NCBI GenBank assembly: GCA_022225965.2
Contig: JAKJXP020000004.1
Location: forward strand, 744,001-808,000
Reading direction: 5' to 3'
DNA from: Diatrype stigma
Lineage: Eukaryota; Ascomycota; Sordariomycetes; Xylariales; Diatrypaceae
Length of the DNA: 64,000 nucleotides
In this document: positions 23,275 through 35,360 of the stretch, piece by piece
Layout of the letters: each line of letters starts with the position of its first letter
How positions within the stretch are numbered: the first letter of the stretch is position 1
Notes under the pieces: model-generated
What the model was told of the DNA's origin: nothing
Databases searched by the model: none
What the model saw: only the letters and a program-made list of their open reading frames with translations
Translations under genes and position numbers: made by a program

Positions 23275-24980
23275 CCTGTATAAATATATAATAGTGGTTC
23301 AGAACGATTTATGTATGTCCAGGTGTGTCTCGCTCGTTGGTGGGGAAACTTAGTCTGGCGCGGGTGAGTTTATGTTGATCATGAGATGTCTCGGATTCGG
23401 CGTGGTATTCAGTCCCGGGGTGGGCTGGGGATGAAACCGATATATAACAGAAATCAATCAAACAAGCAAAGATATATATATACTGGTCAAGTATGATCAT
23501 GTGCCTCCACGCTCCCTCTTTGCCCTCCACCCCCCCTTCTCCCGGTTGATTACTTCCCTTCTTTTCTCCATTCGCAAGCCATCAATACGAGGAGGACGAT
23601 AGAAGTTTCTTGATTCCGTCTCGACGTACATGGGAAATTCTGTCATACAACACAAGACAGTTGTATGCATCATGCCGCGCGGATCGAGTGGGCTCTTCGT
23701 CAGGCAATCCGTAGCAGGATCAAGAACACTTCAAGAAAGCAACAAACCAGGAATACCTATACCGTACTAACATCTAGATTTTGTATTGACCGCTTTTTTC
23801 GCGCATGTATGTGTCCATCCTTGTCCTTTGATTCGAGGGCGCGGTGGACATGCCGGTCTCACAGGTGCGGCTCCAGTGAGTTACAAACGGTCAGACTAAC
23901 TCGATATCCGCACAGTCGGTTCGTTGGATGTAACAAGAGCCCCATGTGGTTTTCATCTGGAGTTTTGAGCATCAAAGCTCGTGATCGAGGACGGAGTGTT
24001 ACGTTGTCCCAATAACTTACTTAGGTATACCAGGTTTCACGACACCGTTAATGTTAATAGCTGGAAAGAACTCATAATCACTTCAAACAAACCTAGCCTA
24101 AATTGTTGTAGAAGCACTCACTGTAGGGTGTTATCTACCCTCAGATGGCAGTTCCCTAGGTAACTACTTGGTGGTGTCAAAAGTAGTTCGTCTTCAGAGC
24201 ATCATTTCTATTCTGATATCGACTTAGGACTAGTTCTAGTAGCCCTTCAAGTAGATAGTTCACCTCATATATAACTTTCATATATACTTTTCCATAAGAA
24301 TCGATAACACAAAGATCAATAGGACAAATCGGGATCGGTGTACGAAATGCGTATATGGGAAGCCTGCCCGGGTTCCGTGTTGCACCAAAATTCCGGATCC
24401 TGTCGACGAATCTAAAGGCAGCAGTGTTTTCGGCAAGAAATGTTTCACAACCTCTATCCAGGCTTACACAGAACAGTCAACTCTGTGCTTGCCTCCCAAC
24501 CCCTTCCCCCTATTATTGGGTGAGTATTAGGTGCGTAGGTAGGTAGTGGTGTGACGAACAGTTATAGCCGTTAAAAGGAGTAAGGAGATGTTATGAATTA
24601 TGTACGCACCCAAATGGCAGTTATGCATCCCCTTATAGTTATACATACTTACCTAAGGTAGTACGAGCAGCTACCTAGTACGAGCACGGGTCACCTCCGC
24701 GCCACGCTAAGGAATCGGCGCTTGGTCTACTTCGGGCTAGCTTGGCCTTGCACTACCAGCTGTCGTGTCCTCAATTGAATTAATTGAATGATTTGGGCAA
24801 TGCGAAACCCCCGAGACGATCAACTAACAGTTGACAATTAACAATTAACAAGAGACACCCATTTGCACTTCACCTATTCATCCACACCGCGACAGTCTCT
24901 CATTCCAGTTCTCTTCTCCCTCTTCTTCGGACTATTGCCTTCTTTTGTCTTTCGTAATAAGCACAGCACACCCAACAGAA
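23275..24980. other. Intergenic, divergent promoters, no supported gene
   Basis: Between the divergent small-secreted-protein and Sec61-beta genes. Frames at 23665-24015 and 24355-24546 are featureless. AT-rich 'caattgaattaattgaatg' and 'cagttgacaattaacaattaacaa' repeats lie at 24772-24852, just upstream of the Sec61-beta leader. Confidence 0.45.
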
Positions 24981-26046
24981 ATGGTACGTATACCCAGCTT
25001 TCACAGCACTCAAGCATACCATACCTAGGTAGCACACGACACCACAGCCCAACCGAACAGAGCAGAGCAGAGCAGAGCAGGGAAGAGAAGGAGCGAAGAG
25101 GACATATATAGCCAGGATGCTATCAACTAGCACAATACTCAAGCACGCAGGAGCTGCTGACACGATACTTACGGCGATCGCCTGCCTGCCTCTGCCTCTG
25201 CCTCTGCCCGACATACACAGCGCCTATCCATCTGGATGATCCACTCCTATTCGTATCTACATAGCTGACCTTCGTGACGACAGTCTTCCCCACGAGCCTC
25301 TTCCCCCGCCGCCGGCGCCGCCGGCGCAACCACCGGCGCGAGCACCGCCGGCCGGCCCTCGTCCCCCGCGCCCCCCGGAGGCGCCCGAACCGCCATCCGC
25401 CGCCGCGCCGCCGCCGACCAGAAGGAGAAGATCGCCAATGCCCGGCCGAGCAGCACGCGCGCCGCCGGTGCTGGCGGCAGCAGCAGCACTATGCTGAGTA
25501 TGTGTTTATTTTTTCGATTTCTTGCCCGTTTTTCTTCTGTCTGTGTCTGTCAGTCTTAGCTTGAGAGAGAGAAGGGGAGGGAAGAAGAGGAGAGATGAAG
25601 AGGAAAAAGGTGGAAGGGGAAGAAGAAGGGACAGCGGACAAGTTGCGAGATCGAGAGATGGGATCGAGGGGAGGATGGGAGAAGGGAAGCGGGAAGCCGA
25701 CGAAGGAGAACACTAGTCAGGGCATGAGTATCTTGGCCTAGTCGGTCAGAGGACTAAGTGGAAGTTGAAGTTCATAACGGATAAATGGATAGGTGGATGG
25801 ACCGATGAACCGAGGAGCTAACCACTGAGCATCTAGGGCTCTATACCGACGAATCTCCCGGCCTTAAGGTCGACCCCGTTGTCGTGCTCGTTCTATCCCT
25901 GGTCTTTATCTTCAGCGTCGTTGCTTTACATGGTATGTCAAGATCGTTGTGTTCCATCCCGTGTACCCTGGTAGAGAGCCTTGGACTGATTAACGCATTA
26001 CCTACCTCCAGTCATTGCCAAGATCACCAGACGTTTCTCCAGCTAG
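24981..26046 (+). CDS. SBH1: Sec61-beta/Sbh1 translocon subunit (4 exons, first exon ATG only)
   Basis: Tail-anchored beta subunit of the Sec61 protein-conducting channel in the ER membrane. Rebuilt exons: 24981-24983, 25284-25497, 25837-25932 and 26012-26046, with introns of 300, 339 and 79 bp, all GT..AG; 115 aa. The first coding exon is exactly ATG, followed by gtacgt. The N-terminal cytosolic part is Ser/Ala/Gly/Pro-rich and disordered; the conserved core includes RTAIRRRAAADQKEK, the STRAAGAGGSSSTMLRLYTDE block with SPGLKVDP (about 60-86) and the single C-terminal membrane helix VVVLVLSLVFIFSVVALHVIA (about 87-107), ending KITRRFSS. All three intron phases agree (0, 1, 1). No single open frame covers the gene, so it is easy to miss. 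The identity is secure from the core motif and helix. Confidence 0.93.
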
Positions 26047-29000
26047 ATGCGCGGCGCCACTGATTCCGCGCCGGCAACGGAGACGCCATTGTTGTGGTTC
26101 ATAGGGCTTGATATCAAAGAGCGAGCCGCAACTCTGACTTGGCTTGATTATTGTTTTCCTCTTCTGCTGCAAGAGGGTTAATAAGGGGCGATACATGGGG
26201 TAAGGGACGAGGGGTGCCAACAAAAACCAAGGACACAGTCACGGAAAGGCTCCAAATATACTGCGATACGGGACGGAATTCGGGAGTGTGGCCGGAGACA
26301 ACGGCCTTTGTACCATAATGGAAGTTGGCAGTCTTATCTCAATCAAGATGCAGGCTTCTAGACTTTACGATTGTTCATCAAGTTTCGTTTGCATGCCGAG
26401 AGGCTGCTATGCTGGTATGCTGTATTTGGTGTACATTTCTGACGTTCAGTCGAACTAGGCTTTTCTGAATCTGCCCGTTTCTTCCCGTGTCGAAACCCGA
26501 TCGACATGTTATCTTGAGTAGCTGTTCTGAAAGCTCATGGGTTCGTTTTCATGTCCTGGGTGCGTCGTACATTTCGGTCATCTACTTGCACTTCGTCCGC
26601 CATAGCTATCAATATTGACATAGGCAAACAGGGGGTAGCTTCATAATCTCAAGATCGGTCTCATTCATTACTGTTAGTGAGGGTGTTCAAGTGGCGTAGT
26701 ACACCACAGATATAGTCTCGACACGATAGCCCTGAATAACATACGTATAATGAAGGAATGGATAAGATACTATCATACAATCTATGCCGGTTACCTAAGT
26801 ACACAACCCACCAGGCACGGATCTAAACCCCTTAGTCTACGTCTGTAAATAACTATCTAGCCTCCGCACATCCATCTCCTTTCCACACTATGCTTCTACC
26901 TACTATATTTGCACCCTCCCTCATGCCCTCCTCACCTTACGACTACCAAAACGAAAGAAAGGGAAAGAAAAAGGAGAAAGAAAATACTTAGCAAAGCTCA
27001 ACCTCCTGCCCAACGAACTCCTCGAGTTTAGTTTCAGGGTCTGGGGAGGAAGAAACGCTATAAATATTGATCCGACCCTGGGATGAGTACCTACATAGTC
27101 CAGGCAAAGCCGCTTACGACTTCATAGGTATCACTATATTCAATGCAAAAGAGAGGCTTTAGGGAACAGATACTCAACCCTAAGGGGCATTTCTGACATC
27201 TAATGCAGTTCCTACTACCTAGGTCGTCATGTGCTGAAAGGCTTGCCGCTGACGAAATCGACTCGCCGGCGATAAAATGAAGCTTCATCACAAGTGCTTG
27301 ACGTCAAGACCGGGAATAAGCCAATCTGAAGATGTCTAGTACTGCATATACTGGACGAGGCTTTGTAGAGCTGTAAGACCTTTAGTTAGACAAAGTTGGG
27401 GGCCAAGGGGGATGGGAGGCCTGATGTCATATGTCAGGTTCAATGGTTCAATGTGCATATCTCCTAATTCACTTATTGTCTACCTACATAGTAGCAAGAC
27501 GGGCGTTGGCCACAATCCTGAATCCAATGGCTTATGTAAGTATCTTATTTGGGCCCAGGCTGACAGGCTGACATCGTTGAAGCTATTCCCGCCAACCGAC
27601 CCTAGAATTGACCGCCTAGGCATCTAGGACGTAACTTCTCATAATATATAAGTTGATAATACTTGCATAACCTACGTCTTACGTATCTACCTAAGCATCG
27701 ATCGCCGAGTGCCGATTTCAAAGGCTCAAGGCTTGTTGGTTCATTCAGGTGGCTGTTTCTGAAGCTCAGCGGGATTCGAAAGACGATGAAAAACCCCGAC
27801 GTCCAGATTAAGCACCACCTAGCGGGCTGTACGAAGCCACCATTTAATGGTTCACGACAGAGTCAACCCATGATAGGTGAGTCTAGACCATGGAAGCGGG
27901 TACATCCAGTACATTCGCATGCATCGCGGGAAAGTCCTTAAGAGGGTCGTCTTGGCATCTCATCAGGGCCAATGCCGCTCCGATTTTCTAAAGGGAGGCA
28001 AGGGATAGTGACGGCGAGAGCGAAAGCAAGACGGCACCGTGTTCCCATGATGGCCATGATCGTATCCAGTTGCCAGCTAGTTAGGTAACATACTTGATCG
28101 TCTACTCGTATGTGTATACGCGTATATGTCTCCGACGGGGTTTAGCTAGTTATGCGGTAAAGATAGGTTGAAATCACATGCAATTTGTTGTTACTGCGTA
28201 GATAGTTCGTAATTGATCTACATGAAAAAATTGAATGCGAATGCATACTTGAGCTGGGTTTTCTCTGGAGACTCTAAACCTCGATTGTTCGATCAATGAG
28301 TGCCTGCCCGATTAATAACGAGATCCAGCTTCTAAGAGTAAAAACAGTGACAGTAAAAGCAGTAGTAATCTACCTAGATATTACGGGTTATACCATAGGT
28401 ACTAGGTAAGTCCGGTCCCAGCTGAATGTATAGTTTACTATGAATCGGTATAAATACCCTACCCCCATGCCCCATGCCTTGTTTGAGAATGAAGGATGAG
28501 AGGATGCTATGTAAGTTAAGTCTATATCGGATGGGGGATCGGCGCAGACGAGCGGCAAAAGCAGCACCACCACCATCACCAAAGGGAACGGCAGCAACAA
28601 CAAGCTTTTGCTATGGAGGTATTCATCAATTGAAGGGCTGAAGCCAGAAGACGCAGATCAAATCGATTAAATGAACAGCTCTGATGATGTGTTACATGTT
28701 ACTTATTACCTGCACGGTTGTCTGTGTAGCCCTTCCAAGGCGATATTCGGCCGACCGCATCATAGATTCACAGACCCGCCCGCATCCCATACGGATATGG
28801 ATTAGGGTGCTGGGGTCTGGGCAACGGGCATACAGAGTAACATACCTAGCATGATTCGCATCATCAGGCACAGGCGAAAAAGAAGCCAGAAGTCTCCGGG
28901 TTGTGGATTGTGGATTGGACTGTGGATTGTGGCAGTGATATGAGGGTCCAACACCGCGTGGCCAGGAGTCCAGGACAGAGGCCCAGGAACGCTGATGGAT

Positions 29001-30810
29001 CGATGGATCACCAACCGATGCCGATATTGTGCATGTTTTTATTCCGCGTGGCTTACTAAATTCAAGCTTACTTAGGTATCCTTCCTCATCTTCTCATGTC
29101 ACCGTGTAGGGAAAGTTGCCACTGCCGCCTCGGGTCTTAGTGGTATGGAGTGTTTTAATCGTCAACTCAACTCTGATTGAAGATTATTCGGCTGCCTAAG
29201 ACGATGCATCGGAAGACTGCAGTCTAATAAATTAGCTGGCGGACCTTTCTGTGTATAACCAGCCCCCTTTCAAATTGATGGGCTCATACTACTAGGTATG
29301 TAGGTGAATAATATCTGATGACGAGAAGCCTGTACCAAGTATGACACTACATACATACGAAGTACCTAGGTACTGTCCTATACAACTAGACCCACGTAAG
29401 CCCGGGCTGTCAAGCGGTTGGTTGGCGCTTGTATCCGTTTATAGAAGCACCAGCAAGGCTGCAAGGTCTGAAGGTATGCGATGCGGCAGTGCGGCAATCT
29501 CACTCAGAGATGGGGGCTACCGGCTATAGTTACATACATATATGTAGGTATTGTATGGAGCTGATTGCACCTAGGAATGTAGCTACGGAGTACCATACCT
29601 TGGCTTAGTTAGCAGTGTTACAGCGATCATCGGTAGCCTGTCACAGCCCGTCATAGCCCGCCATCGAAGTCTAGAGCTCCAGCGAACAATTTTAGCCCGC
29701 GTCTCTCCCTGTTGCGTGCCCACTGCCCCTCCCTCCCCTCCATCCCACTTCTGCCCACTCGATCCTCAACCGCACCTCATATCAAGGTACAATACCAAAT
29801 ATCTCCAAATATCTTACTAAATAGAACCTTAAGACACCAGGACACCTAGCTACTAAGATATCAATATCTAACTTGAAGAGGAAGTGAAGAGCTTCTCACC
29901 TGGCCAAGGAAAAGCTATTATCTCAGCATCTGTAATTTGGACCCTTCGTGCGCCCTTCTTGCGCTCTTCGACCGTCCCTGCCGTCCTTGGCTGTTCTAAC
30001 CAAGCCTGGTCTCTCTCTGTCTTTGTATACGCAGATACGAGACAGAAGGAACCCTGCCAGCCCTCTCGCTATACACACTCTTCTATACATACTTCAAACT
30101 CCATCCCGCCTTGTCTCTATCTCTGTCTCTGTCTGTGTCTGTGTCTGTGTCCTCGCGTGTCTTATCGCATCACGTCACACTTCTATATCTTACTCACTAC
30201 TCCTCATCTCATACCTATGTAAGCAGAGCACGGCAGATGCTAAACTTCCACTGCATTCGCACCTCGGCCTTCTCAGTTCAGCCTCGCACACAAAGGGGGC
30301 TTAGGGTTCAAGCAGCCAAGTACCCATGCAGGAAGACAGGCATAAGCACTTAGATATACACCCGGCATATATACCTGTGGACATTTACACATATAGACCC
30401 TTACTACATACCGACTTACACACCTACATGCAGTACATGACTACGATCCTATTACCTCAGCTTCCCCAGAAACTCCTTTGCTTCTGCTGACCTTCGCGAG
30501 GCATCCTTCATTCCTATCTTCTATTCTTACCTACCATTCTTATCATCATCATTACTACGGCCAACATCACCTCCGCATGGTTGGTTGAGAGCCTGTTTGA
30601 GTTTCAACGACTTCGGCACATCTGCTTTTGTTCTTCAGTCGACGCCGTTCTTGCTGTCTAACAACACAAACCCTCTAAGCCTTAGCAGCGGCACTGTCGA
30701 ATTTGTCTCTCTTTTCTACGCGTATCTTATTCCAGCCTGTAATCTGTAGGCGACGGAAAAGAAAAGGGAAGGCGGAGAAAGCGCTAGAGCGCCTCCTGGG
30801 CCTTTAGAAA
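26047..30810. other. 4.8-kb intergenic region, no supported gene
   Basis: No frame shows domain-like sequence or sensible splicing. It includes AAAGAAAGGGAAAG-type purine runs (26950-26985), 'ggattgtggattggactgtggattgtgg' repeats (28905-28935), scattered CCTA/TAGG clusters such as 'gtacctaggtac' near 29365, and a TCTGTCTCTGTCTGTGTC run (30118-30150). The final 700 bp are pyrimidine-rich and are probably the promoter and a long 5' UTR of the glucosyltransferase gene. Confidence 0.45.
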
Positions 30811-33800
30811 ATGTCGATCGTCGACGAGAAGAGGGCGCGCGAGAGCACTGAGAGCCGGAGAAATCGAAATGTCGCTTCACCAAGATACAGTCGAACTCCC
30901 GAAGTCGTAGTGACGGACGGCTTCGGCACACCCACATCCCTTCCTCATACCATCGACCCGGAGCTTGGTGCTGAGGAGGAGGTTCCACCTGCTTATAGTG
31001 AACACCACGACCAACTTTCTCTCCACCACAACGGCTTTGATGCCGGCGCCGTCGTTACGGGTAAGATTTTCCAATCCCTAAACATGCTATAAAGAAGACC
31101 ATTGTTTAATTCATAAGCCACCCAGAGGACGGCCGAGTCAATATCAACCTGAACCAGACGAGCAGGCTATTGGCTCATTCACTCCGGGATCAACTTAAGG
31201 CGGACGCTAGAGTTACCGCCGAGTCGCCTCTGCCTCCGGCTTACATTCCGCCGAGCCTTGGTGGTCAACCGGGCCAGACCCCACCCCCGAAGTTGAACGT
31301 CGTCATCCAGATTGTAGGATCGCGAGGAGATGTCCAGCCGTTCATCGCACTGGGCAAGGTGCTCAAAAACACGTATGGCCACCGGGTCCGTCTCGCTACC
31401 CACCCGGTCTTCCAGAAGTTCGTGGAGGAGAACGACTTGGAGTTCTTCAGCATCGGGGGCGACCCTGCCGAACTCATGGCATTTATGGTCAAAAACCCCG
31501 GGCTAATGCCGGGCTTTGAAGCTGTAAAGAGTGGCGAGGTCACCAAGAGAAGAAAGGGGATCGAGCAGATCATTCTTGGCTGTTGGAGATCTTGCATCGA
31601 GACGGGTAAAGGGTTGGGACCGGCACCAAGCTTCTCAAGAATGGAGAGAGATTATGCCGGGCTCATGCCCGATAGCTATGATCCATTGAACAAGCCCTTT
31701 GTCGCGGATGCCATTATTGCAAACCCGCCAAGCTTTGCCCATATCCACGTCGCCGAAAAGCTCGGCGTGCCACTACATCTTATGTTCACGTAAGTTTCCC
31801 CTACCGTCCAAATACCTGTCTAATCTGTCTGTATTAATTTGGAGTGCAAATGTATAGTATGCCATGGTCGCCGACAAAGGCATTTCCACAACCTCTCGCA
31901 AACATCCAATCGACAAACACTGACCCTGCAACGACGAATTATATCTCGTATGCTTTGGTCGAAATGATGACTTGGCAAGGTCTCGGAGACGTGATCAACC
32001 GATTTAGAACCAAAGTTCTCGATCTTGAACCTCTTCCCTTACTCTGGGCACCCGCTGTAATAACACGACTACGAATTCCCTACACATATTGCTGGTAAGT
32101 CATAACTCCTGCTCACAATATCGGTACCCGTCTAAAGAAATACTACAGGTCGCCAGCCTTGATACCAAAGCCAATCGATTGGGGACAAAATATCGACGTC
32201 GCAGGATTTTATTTTCTCAATCTTGCCTCTTCCTTCACGCCCGAGCCAGAACTCGCGGCATTTCTCGCAGCAGGACCACCGCCGATCTACATCGGCTTTG
32301 GCTCTATCGTCGTTGACGACCCAAACGGCCTGACCCGCATGATATTCGATGCGGTTGCTGAGACTGGGGTCCGCGCCTTGGTATCCAAGGGATGGGGCGG
32401 ACTGGGAGCCGATGATGTGGGTATTCCGGAGGGTGTGTTCATGTTGGGCAACGTGCCGCACGACTGGCTGTTCAAACATGTATCAGCAGTGTGCCATCAT
32501 GGGGGTGCTGGGACGACGGCTGCCGGTATCAACTCGGGGAAGCCAACGATCGTCGTGCCATTCTTCGGCGATCAACCGTTCTGGGGTGCCATGGTAGCTC
32601 GGGCCGGCGCCGGCCCAGACCCGATCCCCTATAAGAAACTGACCTCGGAGGGTCTCGCCGAGGCTATTCGGATCGTGATGAAGCCGGAAACACAAGAGCG
32701 AGCCCAAGAGCTCGGAGCTAAGATCCGTGAAGAAAAAGGAACAGATATCGGAGCCCAGAGTTTCCACAGGCACCTCGATACCGACAATATGCGGTGTTCA
32801 ATAGTCCCCAGTCGGACGGCCGTTTGGCGTGTCCGCCGAACTCAGACCCTTCTCAGTGCGTTAGCTGCAGCGACACTGGTGCAGCTGGGCTACCTGCAAT
32901 ATTCGGACTTGAAGTTGTAAGTATAAAAACGTCACAGCATGTGCTACGGTATCCCTCAGGTCACGTCGCTAATAGTTATATGAATGGCAGGTTCCGAGTG
33001 AAGGAGTATAACACAGAGGACCATCCTACTGACCCCATCTCCGCCGTCACATCGGCATTTGTGGGGGATCTTGCTTCGATTGGTCTGTCTGTCGCCGACT
33101 TTCCTCGAGATATTTTCAAGGCCGCAAGGGGGAAGCCGAAGCCACACGAGGTTACGGAAGACGTCCCTGACAATGCCACCGTGGCGACTAACGGCGAAAC
33201 ATCATCGACCGTTGCTCTCACCGAGGTCGCCTCTGGAGCCACTGTGATTGCAGCCGCAGAAGACTTACCCATGGCAGAACTGGATGCTGGTACTGAACGG
33301 CGTGCCGAAGCCGAGGCTGAATCTAACCGTCAGCCCCGTAAGCTCAGGCTGAAACCTGGGAACGATGCTATGGGCGGGCTAACACTGTCTTTTTCTTCGG
33401 ATACCCTACCCAATCCAGACGACGTCGTACCTGCGCAGCGCCATAGAGCCGCTTCGAGCCCGGAAACACCACACCGGGCTGGATCGCCACATCACAACGG
33501 CCCCACGTCGCCCCCACAGGAGCATGACAAGCTAGAGAGAGTGATGGGTGCTGGAAAGAGTGTTAACAACATCGTGGCTACCGGCATGAGGACTCCCATG
33601 AACTTCTGTATGGGGTTAGCGAAGGGATTCAGGAATCTGCCGAGACTATACAATGACGATACGGTGCGCCCTCCCGAAAAGGTCACGGGTATTGGGAGCG
33701 GCCTCAAGATTGCTGGGAAAGAGTTTGGGTTTGGAATGTACGATGGTATTTCTGGTCTCGTCACCCAACCATATAGAGGTGCGCAGAAGCAGGGCGCCCT

Positions 33801-35360
33801 TGGATTAGTCAAGGGATTTGGAAAGGGCATCGGCGGCCTTGCCTTCAAGCCTTGGGCCGGTAAGTTCTTCATCATGTAAGCCTTCGCTTTTTATATGATG
33901 TGCTAATTGGAGTACCAGCTATGTGGTCACTCCCCGCCTATGCGATGGCAGGAGTCGACGCCGAGATACGATCATTCTTTGCCAACAACGCGCACAACTA
34001 TATCGTGGCATCACGCATCTCTCAGGGCAATGAGGACTACAAACAAGCATCTGACGGGGAGCGTAGTGATATCGAAGTGCGTTGGCTAGCCAGGAAGTCT
34101 GACCTGAAAGGGTTCTACGCCATGAAACAACGACAGAAAGGCAAGTCTAGAGATCAGTCGCCTGAATCGCAATCACAATCACCACCACAAACACAACAAC
34201 GGCGCGGTGTGCAAGACAGCGAGGAAGAGCCACGAAGGTCGGTATGGAAGCATGCCAAGCGAGTTTCGACGGATGAGCCGCCGAGGAACCGATTGGAAGA
34301 GTGGAGAGCCAGAAGGAGGAGACAAACAGAGAGCGCAACCATAAGCAGCAGCTCATATCTGAACGATTCGGCATCCGTTCTTACAATGCCTACTTCCCCA
34401 CCGCCTTCTTCCGCAGGCCCTGCGCACGAAAGGGACGATGAGTTTGAACAGGCAATTCAGGCTGCTGTACATGAGACATCTACCGGTGATCCCCGCGAAG
34501 ATGCGCGAATTGAACGGGCTATCCGAGCGAGCGTGACGGCCTTGAGGAAGAGGTCTGACACCGTAGGCTCTGGTATGACGGGGTCATCCAACGTATCCGG
34601 CGGCTATTCCGGCGGCCCGCATACATCCAGGACTCTGATCGACTCGAAGCAAGCGCTACCTCCGGACCTGCCACCGCGTCCTTCCTCGCAGGATCTACAG
34701 GATATACAAGACCTCGAGAACATCACCGACGAGGAATACCAGGCTCTCATCGAGCAGGCCGTCCAGCTCAGCGTGCTCGAGCAGGAGCGCCACCGCCATC
34801 GCGACTCTAGCGACGAGGATGACGTGGACTTCCGCCGCGTCCTGCAGCGGTCGCAGACGGAGCTCACCATCTCGTCGAACGAGCAGGACGACGAGGAGTA
34901 CAGAATGGTTCTCGAGGCGTCGCACGCCGAGTACGCCAACAACCCCAACCACAACGAGGACGAGGATGAGGCCCTCCGGAAGGCCATCGAAGCCTCTCAG
35001 GCTGAACAGGAGCGGCAGAAGCAGCACGGAGGAGGAGACGGAGGCAACGACGATGCGCTAGACGAGGAACTCAGGAAGGCTATCGAGGCGTCGGAGCGCG
35101 AGCACCGCGAGAAGCTCGCCTTGAAGACCGAGGAAGACATCGTCATGGAGTACGTCAAGCGCCAGAGTCTTGCCGAGCAGCAGTTTGGACGGTCGAGGGG
35201 GAAGCAGAAGGTTGGTAGTGGTAGTGGAAGTGGTGCTGGAGGAATCGACGAGGAAATGGACGAGGACCTCAGAGCGGCTCTGGAGAGGAGCAGGCAGTTG
35301 AGCGGCCGCGGGAGCGGCGGTGATGGCGCCGCGGACAACGGGGGTGGAAGCGGGAGTTGA
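30811..35360 (+). CDS. Sterol 3-beta-glucosyltransferase-like protein with C-terminal UIM-like array (6 exons)
   Basis: Exons 30811-31060, 31126-31789, 31858-32094, 32149-32916, 32991-33859 and 33919-35360, 1409 aa; every junction restores family sequence. The catalytic part is a GT1/GT28 UDP-sugar:sterol glucosyltransferase. The N-terminal domain begins KLNVVIQIVGSRGDVQPFIALG (about 139), and the C-terminal sugar-nucleotide domain carries IYIGFGSIV, LGNVPHDWLF and HHGGAGTTAAGINSGKP..PFFGDQPFWG (about 500). Unlike yeast Atg26/Ugt51 no GRAM/PH region precedes it. After ESFHRHLD-type and KVEY-type conserved segments (to about 940), the tail (about 1100-1390) has a disordered region and five to seven helices of the UIM form, acidic-x-A-x3-S, for example DEEYQALIEQAVQLSVLE, EDEALRKAIEASQAEQ and DEELRKAIEASEREH. 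UIMs bind ubiquitin; the fused role (regulated sterol glucosylation, membrane trafficking) is inference. The SLPAYAM block precedes the tail in one exon, so the fusion is not a prediction artefact of a missed stop. Confidence 0.9.

Noticed and set aside
28388..28603. Minus frame resembling a signal peptide (LLLPFPLVMVVVLLLPLVCA)
   Set aside because: It starts from TTG, not ATG, and the hydrophobic run is translated from a CAC/CAG simple repeat.
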